A DNA stretch of 64,000 nt, from positions 75,473-139,472 of the forward strand of contig NZ_BMPE01000009.1 of assembly GCF_014647435.1 (NCBI RefSeq). Direction: 5' to 3'. Under the pieces are notes generated by a model. The model saw nothing but the letters and a program-made list of their open reading frames with translations, searched no databases and was not told the DNA's origin. Of the stretch, positions 1 through 8,373 are shown one piece after another; position 1 is the first letter of the stretch; each line of letters begins with the position of its first letter. The DNA is from Deinococcus radiotolerans. Lineage in GTDB: Bacteria; Deinococcota; Deinococci; Deinococcales; Deinococcaceae. Made by a program: the position numbers and the translations under genes.

Positions 1-160
1 GGCAGCCCACGTCCTGCGGCGTCAGGCTGTCCTGGAGCGCCACGCCGTCCGCGAAGGCCTGCACCGGCAGGCCCACGGTGCTGAGCAGGAAGCTCAGCGC
101 GTCCCGCACACCCGCGTCGTCATCCACGAGGTACACGGTCGGTTCAGGAGTCCGGGTCAC
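1..160 (-). CDS. Response regulator, N-terminal part (runs off left edge)
   Basis: This is the first 53 codons of a two-component response regulator; the rest lies beyond the window. The visible part reads as the start of a CheY-like receiver: the acidic pocket motif YLVDDDAGVRDAL is present near residues 9-21, followed by a first helix typical of FixJ/TtrR-type regulators. The phosphoacceptor Asp and the output domain are not in view. The start is a GTG at 160-158 that lies inside the last codons of the sensor kinase gene (17-base overlap), so the pair is translationally coupled and this is the kinase's likely partner. The FixJ-like assignment rests on the N-terminus only. Confidence 0.75.
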   Translation of the reverse strand, partial: MTRTPEPTVYLVDDDAGVRDALSFLLSTVGLPVQAFADGVALQDSLTPQDVGC

Positions 161-1997
161 CGGTCCATTGTGGCAGCGTGAGCGTGAAGCGCGCGCCGCC
201 CGCCACCGCGTTCTCGCCGCTCAGGTCCCCGCCCATGCCCTGGGCCAGCGTCTGCGAGAGGGACAGGCCCAGCCCCAGCCCCTCCCGCTTGCTCGTCTGG
301 AACGGCTGGAAGAGGTTCGCCAGCGCGGCCCCGGTCAGCCCCGCGCCGCTGTCCTGCACGGTCAGTGCCCAGCTGGTCTCTGCCGACCTGACACGCAGGC
401 TCAGGTGGCGCCTCGGCACCCCCGCCATGGCCTCCAGCGCGTTGCGCACCAGATTGAGCAGGATCTGCTCCACCTGCACCGGGTCACCCGTCACGAACGC
501 CGCGGTGGGCAGCGGGGCGTCCACCTGAACGTCCAGGCGGGTCAGGTCCGCCTGGCAGAGGGTCAGGATGTTCCGCGCCGCCTGCACCAGATCCACCTTC
601 ACCCGCTGCGCCGGCGCGCGCCGCACCAGCGTGCGCAGCCGCGCGATGATCTCCGCGGACCGCTGCGCCTGGGTCACCATGCCCTGCACCGCCTGGCGCG
701 CCCGCGTCAGGTCCGGCTCCGCCTGATTCAGCAGCCGCAGGCTGGCCTGACCGTAACTCACGATCGCCGTCAGCGGCTGGTTCAGCTCGTGGGCCAGTCC
801 GGCACTCATCTCCCCGAGCGTCGACAGGCGCGACACGTGTGTCAGCGTCGCCTCGTGCTCCCGCACGCGCCGCTCCCCGGCGTCCAGTTGCGCCAGCATG
901 CGCTGCTGGAGCGGCCCCACCTCGCGCAGCGTCAGCACCCGGCCCAGCAGGTGCCCGCCCTCCCCGGTCAGAGGCGTCAGGCCGCCCTCGACCAGGACCC
1001 GCTGCGCGCCGCGTTGCAGGGCCGTGCCGTCTGGCAGGGCCACGGCCGCCCGGGCCTGCCAGAATCCCGCTGCGTCGAACGGCGCCTGCGACAACGTGGC
1101 CTGAAACTGGGCCGCGCTCCCGATGGCCTGACCCACCTGCAGGCCATCCAGAATGCGCCGCGCCGCCGGGTTCGCCTGCACGACCACGCCGCCCGCGTCC
1201 AGCACCACGATGCCGTCCGTGCTGGCCTGCACGATGCCCTGCGCGCGGCGCCGCTCGTCCAGCAGCGTCCGTTCACTGCGCGCCCGGACGATCAGGGCCC
1301 GCGCCAGCCCCCACGCGAGCAGGGCCGTGACGGCCACCCACGCCAGCAGCTCCCCCCAGGGCCAGACGGTCCAGGCGTACGCCCGTTCAAAACGGACCGG
1401 GAAGGGCTCGAGTGCCGTCCCGAGCCGCTTGTCCACGCTGAAAGCCCACGCGGCGTGCCGCACCGGCGCGGCCTGCCCCAGCACGAGCGCGCCACCGTCC
1501 GGGCGGAACAGCTGAACCGTCAGCGGCTCCTCGGGCAGGTCCCGGGCCGGCAGCAGGGCGCCCGCATTCACCCACACGCGCGCGCGCCCCAGGCTCAGGG
1601 CGTACCGCGCGCCGCTGCCCGCAGGCCAGTGCACCGACGGGCCGGGCGACGGTGAGAACGGCAGGAGCGGCAGGGCCGCCCGGCCCGGCGCGACCAGCTG
1701 ACAGCCGGCCGCCGCGCAGGACTCCACCGCCACGATCTGCCGGTACGGACGGATGAGGGTCTGCACGGACCCCCGGAGCGTCCCAGCCGGCAGGTCCTGA
1801 GTCAGAAGGGCCGACACGGCGTGCAGCACCGTTTCCTGCTGCTCCATCCGCTGCGACAGCACCCGGTGCAGAACGCGGGCATCCAGATCGAACGCCGCCC
1901 GCAGGGCCGCGCGCTGCCCGCTGACCAGCCCCCAGGCGCCCAGCGCCGTGACCGCCAGCCACAGGGGCAGCGTCCACATCCAGACCGGCCGGGGCAT
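144..1997 (-). CDS. Membrane-bound PAS sensor histidine kinase (DctB/FixL-like)
   Basis: A 617-residue sensor kinase. A membrane helix near residues 8-26, an extracytoplasmic region of roughly 190 residues with a Cys pair, and a second helix near 216-235 frame a periplasmic sensor. A PAS domain follows (about 255-360), then a HisKA domain with the H-box GLAHELNQPLTAIVSYGQ (His near 402), then a complete HATPase with N-box NLVRNALEAM and G-boxes DSGAGL and GLGLGLS. This H-box form is typical of DctB, FixL and TtrS kinases, which often sense organic acids, oxygen or sulfur compounds; the ligand here is unknown. It overlaps the response regulator gene downstream, so they should signal together. 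All catalytic boxes look intact. Confidence 0.9.
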   Translation of the reverse strand: MPRPVWMWTLPLWLAVTALGAWGLVSGQRAALRAAFDLDARVLHRVLSQRMEQQETVLHAVSALLTQDLPAGTLRGSVQTLIRPYRQIVAVESCAAAGCQLVAPGRAALPLLPFSPSPGPSVHWPAGSGARYALSLGRARVWVNAGALLPARDLPEEPLTVQLFRPDGGALVLGQAAPVRHAAWAFSVDKRLGTALEPFPVRFERAYAWTVWPWGELLAWVAVTALLAWGLARALIVRARSERTLLDERRRAQGIVQASTDGIVVLDAGGVVVQANPAARRILDGLQVGQAIGSAAQFQATLSQAPFDAAGFWQARAAVALPDGTALQRGAQRVLVEGGLTPLTGEGGHLLGRVLTLREVGPLQQRMLAQLDAGERRVREHEATLTHVSRLSTLGEMSAGLAHELNQPLTAIVSYGQASLRLLNQAEPDLTRARQAVQGMVTQAQRSAEIIARLRTLVRRAPAQRVKVDLVQAARNILTLCQADLTRLDVQVDAPLPTAAFVTGDPVQVEQILLNLVRNALEAMAGVPRRHLSLRVRSAETSWALTVQDSGAGLTGAALANLFQPFQTSKREGLGLGLSLSQTLAQGMGGDLSGENAVAGGARFTLTLPQWTGDPDS

Positions 1998-2004
1998 GCC
2001 GCCC

Positions 2005-2010
2005 AGGGTA
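2005..2010 (-). promoter_or_regulatory. Leaderless-type -10 element of the sensor kinase gene
   Basis: The minus strand reads TACCCT seven bases before the ATG at 1997, with no Shine-Dalgarno between. This matches the TAnnnT -10 spacing of leaderless Deinococcus transcripts. No good -35 hexamer is visible. The same TACCCT hexamer precedes the SDR gene and the second ArsR-like gene in this window. Confidence 0.45.
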
Positions 2011-2084
2011 CCGGTTCTTCCAGCGCCGCGCCGATACCGTCCAGGGCTGTCCGGCCCGGGGCGGCGCGTCCAGTCCCCGGTGCA

Positions 2085-3314
2085 TCACGGCCGCAGGTCC
2101 AGATGAACACCACGCGCTGGACGTTCCGCACAGGCCGCCCAGAGCCACAGCGCGCAGCCCAGCCCCTGCGCCACCCCGGCCACGCCGAACCACACGGGTA
2201 GCGGCGCGCGGTCCAGCAGCGGCGCGACCAGCAGCAGACTCAGCGGCATGCCCACGGTCGACACCATGCCCAGCACACTGAACACCCGCCCCAGGAACGC
2301 CTGCGGCACCAGCTCCTGCATCAGCGTCTGAAACGGCGTGTTGATCAGACCAAACCCGAACCCCAGCGCCCCGGCCGCCGGGAGCAGCGCCGCAGGCTGC
2401 GGCAACGCCCACATCAGCCCGTACGCGCCCGCCGTCACCGCCAGGCCCACCGTGATCAGCCGCCGCGAGTCCAGGCGCGTGGCCAGCAGCGCCACCAGCG
2501 CCCCGGCCGCCATCACGCCCACACTTTCCAGCACCAGGAACGTCCCGTACCCCGCCGCCGTCCCGCCGCCCCCGGCGAACAGCTTCGGCAGGGCCGCCGT
2601 GACCGGCGCCAGCCCCGCGTTCAGCAGCAGGGCGATCACCGGCGCCAGCGTCAGCGTGCGCGAGCGGCCCATCACCCGCAAGCCGGCGCTCACCTCCGAG
2701 AGCAGGCCCGCTGGCCGCTCCGCCGCGCCCGGCGCCGCCCGGTCCGGCAGGGTCACCAGGCCCATCAGGGCGGCCATCAGCAGGAAACTCACGCCGTCCA
2801 GCAGGATCGCCAGCGGCGGGGACCAGCGCGTGACAATCCACCCGCCCGTCAGGCTGCCCAGCAGCCACGCCCCGCGACTCACACTGCTGAGCACCGCATT
2901 CGCACGTGCCAGCGCGCCAGCCGGCACCAGCAGGGGCACGGCGGCGCTGCTGGCCGGCGCCGCAAACAGGCCCACCAGGCCCGTCAGGACCGCCACGCCA
3001 TTGATCAGCGCGAGCGGCACCTCACCCCACCGCAGCGCCGCGGCGCCCACACCCAGTTGCAGCGCCCCACGGATCAGGTCCGACGCGATGACCGGCCCCC
3101 GCAGATTCCAGCGGTCCACCAGCGCCCCCGCCAGCGGCATCAGCAGGTTCGGCAGGAGCGAACACGCCAGCGTCACGGCCATCTGCCCGGCCGAACCGGT
3201 CTGATGCAGCACCAGGAAACTGAGGGCCAGGCCGGCCACGGCGCTGCCGAACTGAGACTGGGCGGTCCCGATCAGCCAGACGGTGAAACTACGGTTCCAG
3301 AGAGAGCTGGGCAT
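2085..3314 (-). CDS. MFS transporter (EntS/MFS_3-type exporter)
   Basis: A 409-residue major facilitator protein with about 12 hydrophobic helices. It begins MPSSLWNRSFTVWLIGTAQSQFG, as is usual for the MFS_3 (enterobactin exporter-like, macrolide efflux-like) group, and the loop after helix 2 carries the MFS-type sequence GALVDRWNLRGPVIASD (motif A region). The ATG at 3314 is preferred to an upstream in-frame start because homologues begin here and the upstream part runs into the operator. It is divergent from the ArsR-like regulator at 3389, with a perfect inverted repeat between them, so it is the probable target of that regulator. Substrate unknown; efflux of a small lipophilic molecule or siderophore is the usual role of the group. 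Confidence 0.85.
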   Translation of the reverse strand: MPSSLWNRSFTVWLIGTAQSQFGSAVAGLALSFLVLHQTGSAGQMAVTLACSLLPNLLMPLAGALVDRWNLRGPVIASDLIRGALQLGVGAAALRWGEVPLALINGVAVLTGLVGLFAAPASSAAVPLLVPAGALARANAVLSSVSRGAWLLGSLTGGWIVTRWSPPLAILLDGVSFLLMAALMGLVTLPDRAAPGAAERPAGLLSEVSAGLRVMGRSRTLTLAPVIALLLNAGLAPVTAALPKLFAGGGGTAAGYGTFLVLESVGVMAAGALVALLATRLDSRRLITVGLAVTAGAYGLMWALPQPAALLPAAGALGFGFGLINTPFQTLMQELVPQAFLGRVFSVLGMVSTVGMPLSLLLVAPLLDRAPLPVWFGVAGVAQGLGCALWLWAACAERPARGVHLDLRP

Positions 3315-3336
3315 GCCGGCCAGTGTGCCGACGCCC

Positions 3337-3368
3337 CAACCTGAAAAAACACCGCACATTTCAGGTTG
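3337..3368. promoter_or_regulatory. Perfect inverted-repeat operator between MFS exporter and ArsR-like regulator
   Basis: CAACCTGAAA (3337-3346) and its exact reverse complement TTTCAGGTTG (3359-3368) are separated by 12 bases, so half-site centres are 22 bp apart, about two helical turns. The repeat sits in the 74-base gap between two divergent genes and overlaps the promoter region of the regulator. A related element with half-site AACTTGAA lies upstream of the paralogous regulator at 62378-62992. It is best read as the binding site of the ArsR-like protein. Confidence 0.65.
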
Positions 3369-3376
3369 ACGCGCCC

Positions 3377-3382
3377 TACAGT
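3377..3382 (+). promoter_or_regulatory. Leaderless-type -10 element of the ArsR-like regulator
   Basis: TACAGT ends six bases before the GTG start at 3389, with no Shine-Dalgarno. This spacing decides the choice of GTG 3389 over the longer in-frame reading that would begin inside the operator. Confidence 0.5.
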
Positions 3383-3388
3383 GACCGC

Positions 3389-4015
3389 GTGACACCGCAT
3401 GAAGTGGCCACGTCCCGTCAGGCAGCCCTGCTGCTGCGCCCAGACCTGCGGCCCCTCCTGAACTACCTGATGCAGGACGCCCGCAGCGCCGCGGACGTCG
3501 CCCGGCACCTGAACCTCACGCTGGCGCAGGCGTCCTACCAGGTGAGCAAGCTGCACGCCGCCGACGTGGCCACCATCGAGCGGATCGACGCGCGGGCCGG
3601 ACGACCCGTGAAACGCTACCGCGTGCAGCCCCGGTGGTTCATTCCCTACGACGTGACCGCCGAGGACACGCTGGACGGCTTCTGGCTCACGCAGATCAGC
3701 CCGCGCATGGAACGCATCTCCAGTTTCGCAGCCGCACAGCTGCGCGCCCACTCGCCCTCCTGGGGCCTGTGGCTCTCCGGGCACAGCGGTCAGAGTCACC
3801 TCGAAATCGGTGACGCCGGCGGACCCGCCCGCAGCATCTTCGAAGGAGACGAACCCCTGATGCTGACCATCGCAGGCCTGCGCCTGACCGAACCGAACGC
3901 CCGGCGCCTGAAACGCCTGCTGCTGGACCTGCTCGCCGAGGGCAGCGCCCTCGAAACGCCCGGCGCCACCCCCTACACCCTCAGCCTGATGCTCGTCCAG
4001 GGCAGCGCGGAGTAA
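3389..4015 (+). CDS. ArsR-like winged-helix transcriptional regulator
   Basis: A 208-residue DNA-binding protein. Residues about 15-75 form a winged helix of the ArsR type (LRPLLNYLMQDARSAADVAR, then a recognition-helix stretch AQASYQVSKLHAADV), followed by a wing RAGRPVKRYRV and the motif WFIPYDVT. The C-terminal half is a conserved domain without clear metal ligands. It is a full-length paralogue of the protein at 62378-62992, sharing the WFIPY motif, a GLWLSxxG/GFWLSADG stretch, and the pattern F/WEGDxxLxxTIxxxRLT. It diverges from an MFS exporter and probably represses it and itself through the inverted repeat at 3337-3368. Inducer unknown. Confidence 0.75.
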   Translation: MTPHEVATSRQAALLLRPDLRPLLNYLMQDARSAADVARHLNLTLAQASYQVSKLHAADVATIERIDARAGRPVKRYRVQPRWFIPYDVTAEDTLDGFWLTQISPRMERISSFAAAQLRAHSPSWGLWLSGHSGQSHLEIGDAGGPARSIFEGDEPLMLTIAGLRLTEPNARRLKRLLLDLLAEGSALETPGATPYTLSLMLVQGSAE

Positions 4016-4163
4016 GCAGAGACGCAGGATTATGAGGCAAACCGGCTGGACAGGGTGAACGCCGCACTTCACCACAGCAGCCTGTGCCGTATGTAAAGCC
4101 ATCTCGGCCCTGCTGAACGCGCGGCGGGCCTCTGCATCTGAGGTGCGGCGGGTGCGTGGGCCG

Positions 4164-4169
4164 TAGGCT
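4164..4169 (+). promoter_or_regulatory. Leaderless-type -10 element of the asparaginase gene
   Basis: TAGGCT lies exactly six bases before the ATG at 4176; the intervening GAGGGC is too close to serve as a normal Shine-Dalgarno. Confidence 0.4.
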
Positions 4170-4175
4170 GAGGGC

Positions 4176-5177
4176 ATGATTCAACTTGATCACGCTGGGA
4201 CGCCCGGCGCAGTGACCTACCGCCGCGGGGGCCTGGACGAGAGCCGGCACGAGATTCATGTGGCCGTGGTGACCCCGGGCGGGCAGCTGCTCGGAGCCTG
4301 CGGTGACCCTGCGCTGGTCACGTTCCCGCGCAGTACGAGTAAGCCGGTGCAGGCCCTGCCGCTGGCCCTGGCCGCCCCGGACCTGCCGGCGGATGAACTG
4401 GCGATCGCGTGCGCCAGTCACGCCGGAACCCCGGCGCACCTGGAGGTGGTGACGCGCCTGCTGGCCCGTTCGGGCAGTCGCGTGGAGGACCTGCGCTGCG
4501 GCACTCACCCGCCCTTCGACGCCCATGCCGCGGCCGAGTTGATCTGTGCGGGGCAGTCACCCACGCCCCTGCATCACAACTGCTCAGGTAAGCACGCCGG
4601 GATGCTGCTGAGCTGCGTGCTGAACGGCTGGTCCCGTGAAGGGTACGCGGCGCCCGATCATCCGCTGCAGGTGCGGATCCGTCAGGCTCATGCGGAGCTG
4701 GCTGGGGTCGAGCCGGGCGAGGTGCAGGCGGGGACGGACGGATGCAGCGTGCCGGCGTTCGCGCTGCCGCTGACCGGCATGGCCCGGGTGTTCGCCCGGC
4801 TGGCCGACCCGGATGCGGCGCCCGCCCTGCGCCGGATCGCCGCGGCCATGACCGCCCACCCTGATCTGGTCGCCGGTCCAGGGCGACTGGACACCACCCT
4901 GATGCCGCAGGTGGACGGCCTGGTGACCAAGATGGGCGCCGAGGGCTTTTTCGGTCTGGGCCTGCGGGAGAGTCGCCGCGGTCCGGTGGGCGTGGCGTTC
5001 AAGATCGTCGACGGTGGCGAGCGGGCGCGGCCTCACGTGGCGCTGGCGGTGCTTGAGGCGCTCGGCGTGCCCCTGACCCCGGCGGCGCGGGCGCTGGCGC
5101 CCGTCACGCAGCACAACTGGGCCGGGCGGGAGGTGGGGGAGGTGCGGGTCACGTTGCCTTGGACGTGGCACGCCTGA
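4176..5177 (+). CDS. L-asparaginase II (class 3, Rhizobium etli type, PF06089)
   Basis: A 333-residue cytosolic asparaginase that would hydrolyse L-asparagine to aspartate and ammonia. It belongs to the family of the Rhizobium etli thermolabile enzyme, which is unrelated to E. coli AnsA/AnsB and has a beta-lactamase-like fold. The two Ser-Lys tandems of that family are visible: S53-T-S-K56 near the N-terminus and the NCSGKHAGML block in the middle, together with TDGCSVP and TKMGAEG. Length is normal for the family. The gene stands alone downstream of the ArsR-like gene with its own leaderless-type promoter, and no transporter for asparagine is adjacent. Confidence 0.9.
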   Translation: MIQLDHAGTPGAVTYRRGGLDESRHEIHVAVVTPGGQLLGACGDPALVTFPRSTSKPVQALPLALAAPDLPADELAIACASHAGTPAHLEVVTRLLARSGSRVEDLRCGTHPPFDAHAAAELICAGQSPTPLHHNCSGKHAGMLLSCVLNGWSREGYAAPDHPLQVRIRQAHAELAGVEPGEVQAGTDGCSVPAFALPLTGMARVFARLADPDAAPALRRIAAAMTAHPDLVAGPGRLDTTLMPQVDGLVTKMGAEGFFGLGLRESRRGPVGVAFKIVDGGERARPHVALAVLEALGVPLTPAARALAPVTQHNWAGREVGEVRVTLPWTWHA

Positions 5178-5365
5178 CGGGTGGGCGCCCGGCTGAATAT
5201 GGTGGCCGCGTGATTAGGGGTGCAGGGCTGGGTTCGTGGCGTCACCGACAGTTCAGCGGACCGTGCGCGACGGGTCTCGCGGGCTGAAGAGGCCCTGGCG
5301 TTCAGGCGCCGGACGGGCGCGGGGTGAGGCGGGCGTACCCTGGACCGGTGCTCTGCCGGGTCGGG

Positions 5366-6139
5366 TCACCGCCTGACCTTTGAAGGGGTCGCGGGTTCCG
5401 GTGGGAACAGCTCCCTGAACTGGCGGGGCGTGACGCCGACCGCGGCCTTGAACACCCGGCTGAAGGCGCTGTGGTCGAAGTAGCCGCATTCCACGGCGAC
5501 GCGCGCCACGGGCCAGGCGGTCGTCTGCAGGAGCCGGGTGGCCGCCTCGACCCTCGCGCGCATCAGCAGCTGGCTGGGCGTGACGCCGTACACGCGTTTG
5601 ATCTGGCGTTCGAAGGTGACCAGGCTCATCTGGTTGCGCGCGGCGAGGTCCGCGATGGAGAGCGGGCGCGCGTAGTGCTCCTGGATGTGCGCCACGGCGT
5701 CGGCCAGGGCGGTGCCGCTGCCGGGGGACATAGCGAGGTCCCGTGAGATGCCGATCAGGCCCAGGGTCGCGCCGCCCGGGTCGTGCACGGCGCGCTTGGT
5801 GGTCAGGCACCAGCCGGACCGCCCGCCGGTGTACAGGTGCCGTTCCAGGTGCTCGGTGAGGGGTTTGCCCGCCAGGACTTTCAGGTCCTGCTGGGTGTAG
5901 CGGTCGCCCAGCGCGGCGGGGAAGAGGTCACTGGCCTGCCGCCCGGTCAGGGCTTCGGGGCTGCGCAGGTGCAGGCGCCGAAGGAGGGTGTCGTTGCCGT
6001 ACACGTAGCGGCCCTGGTCGTCCTTGATGAACGCGACGGTGTCCGGCAGGAAGTGCAGCAGGTCCAGGAGGGCCAGCAGGCCGGGGCTGCTGAAAGCGTC
6101 AGGGAGTGGAATCGGGCGCACAGGGTCCTCCGGGTTCAC
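5366..6139 (-). CDS. PAS-domain AraC-family transcriptional regulator of the hydroxyproline operon
   Basis: A 257-residue regulator with an N-terminal PAS fold (about residues 25-130; FLPDTVAFIKDDQGRYVYGN, then GIGISRDL-like end) and a C-terminal double helix-turn-helix of the AraC type (about 150-250; IADLAARNQMSLVTFERQIKR, then VAVECGYFDHSAFSRVFK and the signature GVTPRQFRE). It starts with GTG at 6139 and is divergent from the hydroxyproline catabolic operon that begins 148 bases away, so it is its probable activator. The PAS domain is the likely effector site, unlike the cupin domain of classical AraC proteins. The effector may be hydroxyproline or a pathway intermediate. Confidence 0.85.
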   Translation of the reverse strand: MNPEDPVRPIPLPDAFSSPGLLALLDLLHFLPDTVAFIKDDQGRYVYGNDTLLRRLHLRSPEALTGRQASDLFPAALGDRYTQQDLKVLAGKPLTEHLERHLYTGGRSGWCLTTKRAVHDPGGATLGLIGISRDLAMSPGSGTALADAVAHIQEHYARPLSIADLAARNQMSLVTFERQIKRVYGVTPSQLLMRARVEAATRLLQTTAWPVARVAVECGYFDHSAFSRVFKAAVGVTPRQFRELFPPEPATPSKVRR

Positions 6140-6274
6140 TATGCCGCCCCGCGCCGGTCCCGGGCGGCACCTGATCCGTGTGGGGGCGGCGCCCTGATCC
6201 GGCGGGGTGAGGACTGTGCAGAATGCGTCGCGTCAGGCCGGGATTCTGTACAAGACGGGCCGGGCGCCGCTGCC

Positions 6275-6280
6275 TATCGT
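6275..6280 (+). promoter_or_regulatory. Leaderless-type -10 element of the hydroxyproline operon
   Basis: TATCGT ends six bases before the ATG at 6287 and no Shine-Dalgarno is present. No consensus -35 hexamer is seen upstream, which fits activator-dependent transcription by the divergent AraC-type protein. Confidence 0.45.
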
Positions 6281-6286
6281 GAAGGC

Positions 6287-7270
6287 ATGGTTCAATTCAG
6301 TCCGGCGCGCGCCACGCGGCGTGTGCGCTTCATCGATTCTCACACGGCGGGCGAGCCGACCCGGGTCGTGCTGGACGGCTTCCCCTCGCTGCCCGGCGCG
6401 ACGCTGGCCGAGCAGCGTCAGGCCCTGGGGGGCGACTTCGACGCGTGGCGCGGCCTCGTGAACCTCGAGCCGCGCGGGAATGACGTGCTGGTCAGCGCGC
6501 TACGCGTGCCCGCCCGGGCGCCGGGCTGCGTGGCGGGCGTCATCTTCTTCAACAATGTGGGCCCGCTGGGCATGTGCGGGCACGGCACCATCGGCCTGGT
6601 GACCACGCTGGCGTACCTGGGTGAGATCGGGCCGGGCGCGCACCGCATCGAGACGCCGGTGGGTGTGGTCGCGGCCACGCTGCGTGACGACGGCCGCGTG
6701 AGTGTACAGAACGTCCCGGCCCACCGCGCCCGGCGGGACGTCACGGTGAGCGTGCCGGGCCTGGGGGACGTGCGCGGGGACGTCGCCTGGGGCGGCAACT
6801 GGTTTTTCATCACGGAGGTGGACGGCCGCGGGCTTCACGTGGACCACGTGGCGGACCTCACCGACCGGGCCGCCCGGATCCGGCAGGCGCTCTGCGCGGC
6901 GGGCGTGACGGGTGACGGCGGCTCGGAGATCGACCACATCGAACTGTCCGGCCTGGTGGGTGGCGTCTCCCGGAATTTCGTGCTCTGCCCCGGGAACGCG
7001 TACGACCGCAGCCCCTGCGGAACCGGCACGAGCGCCAAGATCGCGTGCCTGGCCGCGGACGGTCAGCTCGCCCCGGGCGAGCGGTGGGTGCAGCAGAGCG
7101 TGATCGGCACAGAATTTGAAGGCGAGTACCGCTGGGCGGACGGTCAGGTGCAGCCCACGATCACGGGCCGCGCCTACGTCACCGCCGAAGGTGAACTGAT
7201 CGTGCAGCCCGGCGATCCGTTCGCCTGGGGCATCCGGCCCGGGGCTGAGCCGCAGGCGGCCTCCCGGTGA
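6287..7270 (+). CDS. 4-hydroxyproline 2-epimerase (proline racemase family)
   Basis: A 327-residue enzyme of the proline racemase superfamily that would convert trans-4-hydroxy-L-proline to cis-4-hydroxy-D-proline, the first step of the pathway. Both catalytic cysteines are present: MCGHGT (Cys97) and SPCGTGT (Cys244); a Cys at each site distinguishes epimerases and racemases from the Ser/Thr-containing dehydratase members. The N-terminal FIDSHTAGEPTRVV block is also characteristic. The start at ATG 6287 removes a long upstream shadow reading. It is the first gene of an operon whose remaining members carry out every later step, which makes the hydroxyproline assignment far more likely than proline racemase. 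Confidence 0.92.
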   Translation: MVQFSPARATRRVRFIDSHTAGEPTRVVLDGFPSLPGATLAEQRQALGGDFDAWRGLVNLEPRGNDVLVSALRVPARAPGCVAGVIFFNNVGPLGMCGHGTIGLVTTLAYLGEIGPGAHRIETPVGVVAATLRDDGRVSVQNVPAHRARRDVTVSVPGLGDVRGDVAWGGNWFFITEVDGRGLHVDHVADLTDRAARIRQALCAAGVTGDGGSEIDHIELSGLVGGVSRNFVLCPGNAYDRSPCGTGTSAKIACLAADGQLAPGERWVQQSVIGTEFEGEYRWADGQVQPTITGRAYVTAEGELIVQPGDPFAWGIRPGAEPQAASR

Positions 7271-8373
7271 CGGGACAGGCCGTGGTGGTGGGCGGCGGTA
7301 TGGTCGGCGCGGCCTGCACGGACGTCCTGGCCCGCCTGGGCTGGCAGGTCACGGTCGTGGAGTCCGGCGCGGTCGGGGGAGGGGCAACCGCGGCCGGCAT
7401 GGGTCACTTGGTGGTCATGGATGACAGTCCGGCGCAGCTGGCGCTGACCAGTTTAAGCCTGACCCTGTGGGACGCCCTGGCGCCGCAGCTGCCCGCCCAG
7501 GCGGAGTACCGCCGGTGCGGCACCCTCTGGATTGCCAGTGATGAGACCGAGGTGCGGGGCGCGCAGCCCAAGCAGCGGCAGTACCACGCCGCTGGCCGGG
7601 ACGCGACCCTGCTGGACGCGGCGGAACTCGCGCGGCTGGAACCGGCGCTGCGGGGGGGGCTGGCGGGCGCGCTGCGCGTGCCGGGCGACGCGGTGGTGTA
7701 CGCCCCGGTCGTCGCCCGGTTCCTGATCGAGCGGGCCGGCGCGCAGGTGCGCCGCGACGAGGTGACCGCCCTGGAGGACGGGTGCGTGCGCCTGCACCGC
7801 GGCGGACCGCTGCGGGCTGATCTGACCGTGGTGGCGGGCGGTGCGGAAGCGGCCCGGCTGCTGCCCGAGGTGCCGCTGCGTCCCCGGCGGGGCCAGCTGG
7901 TGATCACCGAGCGCACCGACCTGCCCGTGCGGCATCAACTGGTGGAACTCGGGTACCTCCGGAGCGCGCACGGCAGTGACGAGGACAGCGTGGCGTTCAA
8001 CGTGCAGCCGCGCCCCACCGGGCAACTGCTGATCGGGTCCAGCCGGCAGTTCGGTCCGGCCGGCCGCGACATTGACTGGGCCCTGCTGCGCCGCATGCTG
8101 GGCCGCGCCGCGGAGTTCCTGCCGGCCCTGGCTGACCTGTCGGCGCTGCGCATCTGGACGGGGCTGCGCAGCGCCACCCCCGATCACCTGCCGGTGGTGG
8201 GATTCCACCCGGACCGGCCCGGCCTGTACCTCGCCGTGGGGCACGAGGGCCTGGGCATCACCACGGCCCTGGGCACCGCGGCGCTGCTGGGCGCGGACAT
8301 CACGGGCGGGGCGTCCCCGCTGCCCGGCGTGGATCTCGGCCTCGGGCGTTTTACTGGAGCCCTTCATGCCTGA
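7267..8373 (+). CDS. FAD-dependent D-hydroxyproline dehydrogenase, catalytic (DAO-family) subunit
   Basis: A 368-residue flavoprotein of the D-amino-acid oxidase/HcnC family. The FAD-binding GxGxxG-type motif VVVGGGMVGAACTD is at residues 5-18, and the C-terminal region has the usual GLRSATPDHLPVVGF and GHEGLGITTALGTAALL blocks. It would oxidise cis-4-hydroxy-D-proline to pyrroline-4-hydroxy-2-carboxylate as part of a heteromeric enzyme with the next two gene products. The GTG start overlaps the epimerase stop (GTGA), so translation is coupled. A run of eight G lies within the frame at 7652-7659 and is read as Arg-Gly-Gly. Confidence 0.87.
   Translation: MTGQAVVVGGGMVGAACTDVLARLGWQVTVVESGAVGGGATAAGMGHLVVMDDSPAQLALTSLSLTLWDALAPQLPAQAEYRRCGTLWIASDETEVRGAQPKQRQYHAAGRDATLLDAAELARLEPALRGGLAGALRVPGDAVVYAPVVARFLIERAGAQVRRDEVTALEDGCVRLHRGGPLRADLTVVAGGAEAARLLPEVPLRPRRGQLVITERTDLPVRHQLVELGYLRSAHGSDEDSVAFNVQPRPTGQLLIGSSRQFGPAGRDIDWALLRRMLGRAAEFLPALADLSALRIWTGLRSATPDHLPVVGFHPDRPGLYLAVGHEGLGITTALGTAALLGADITGGASPLPGVDLGLGRFTGALHA

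Noticed and set aside
78..1655. Long plus-strand frame of 525 codons opposite the sensor kinase
   Set aside because: It is the antisense shadow of a kinase gene with complete HisKA and HATPase motifs; its translation is Arg/Gln/His-rich with no domain and no ribosome site.
5783..6286. Possible 168-residue N-terminal extension of the hydroxyproline epimerase
   Set aside because: The extension overlaps the divergent AraC-type gene; the family begins at the ATG at 6287, which has a leaderless-type promoter.
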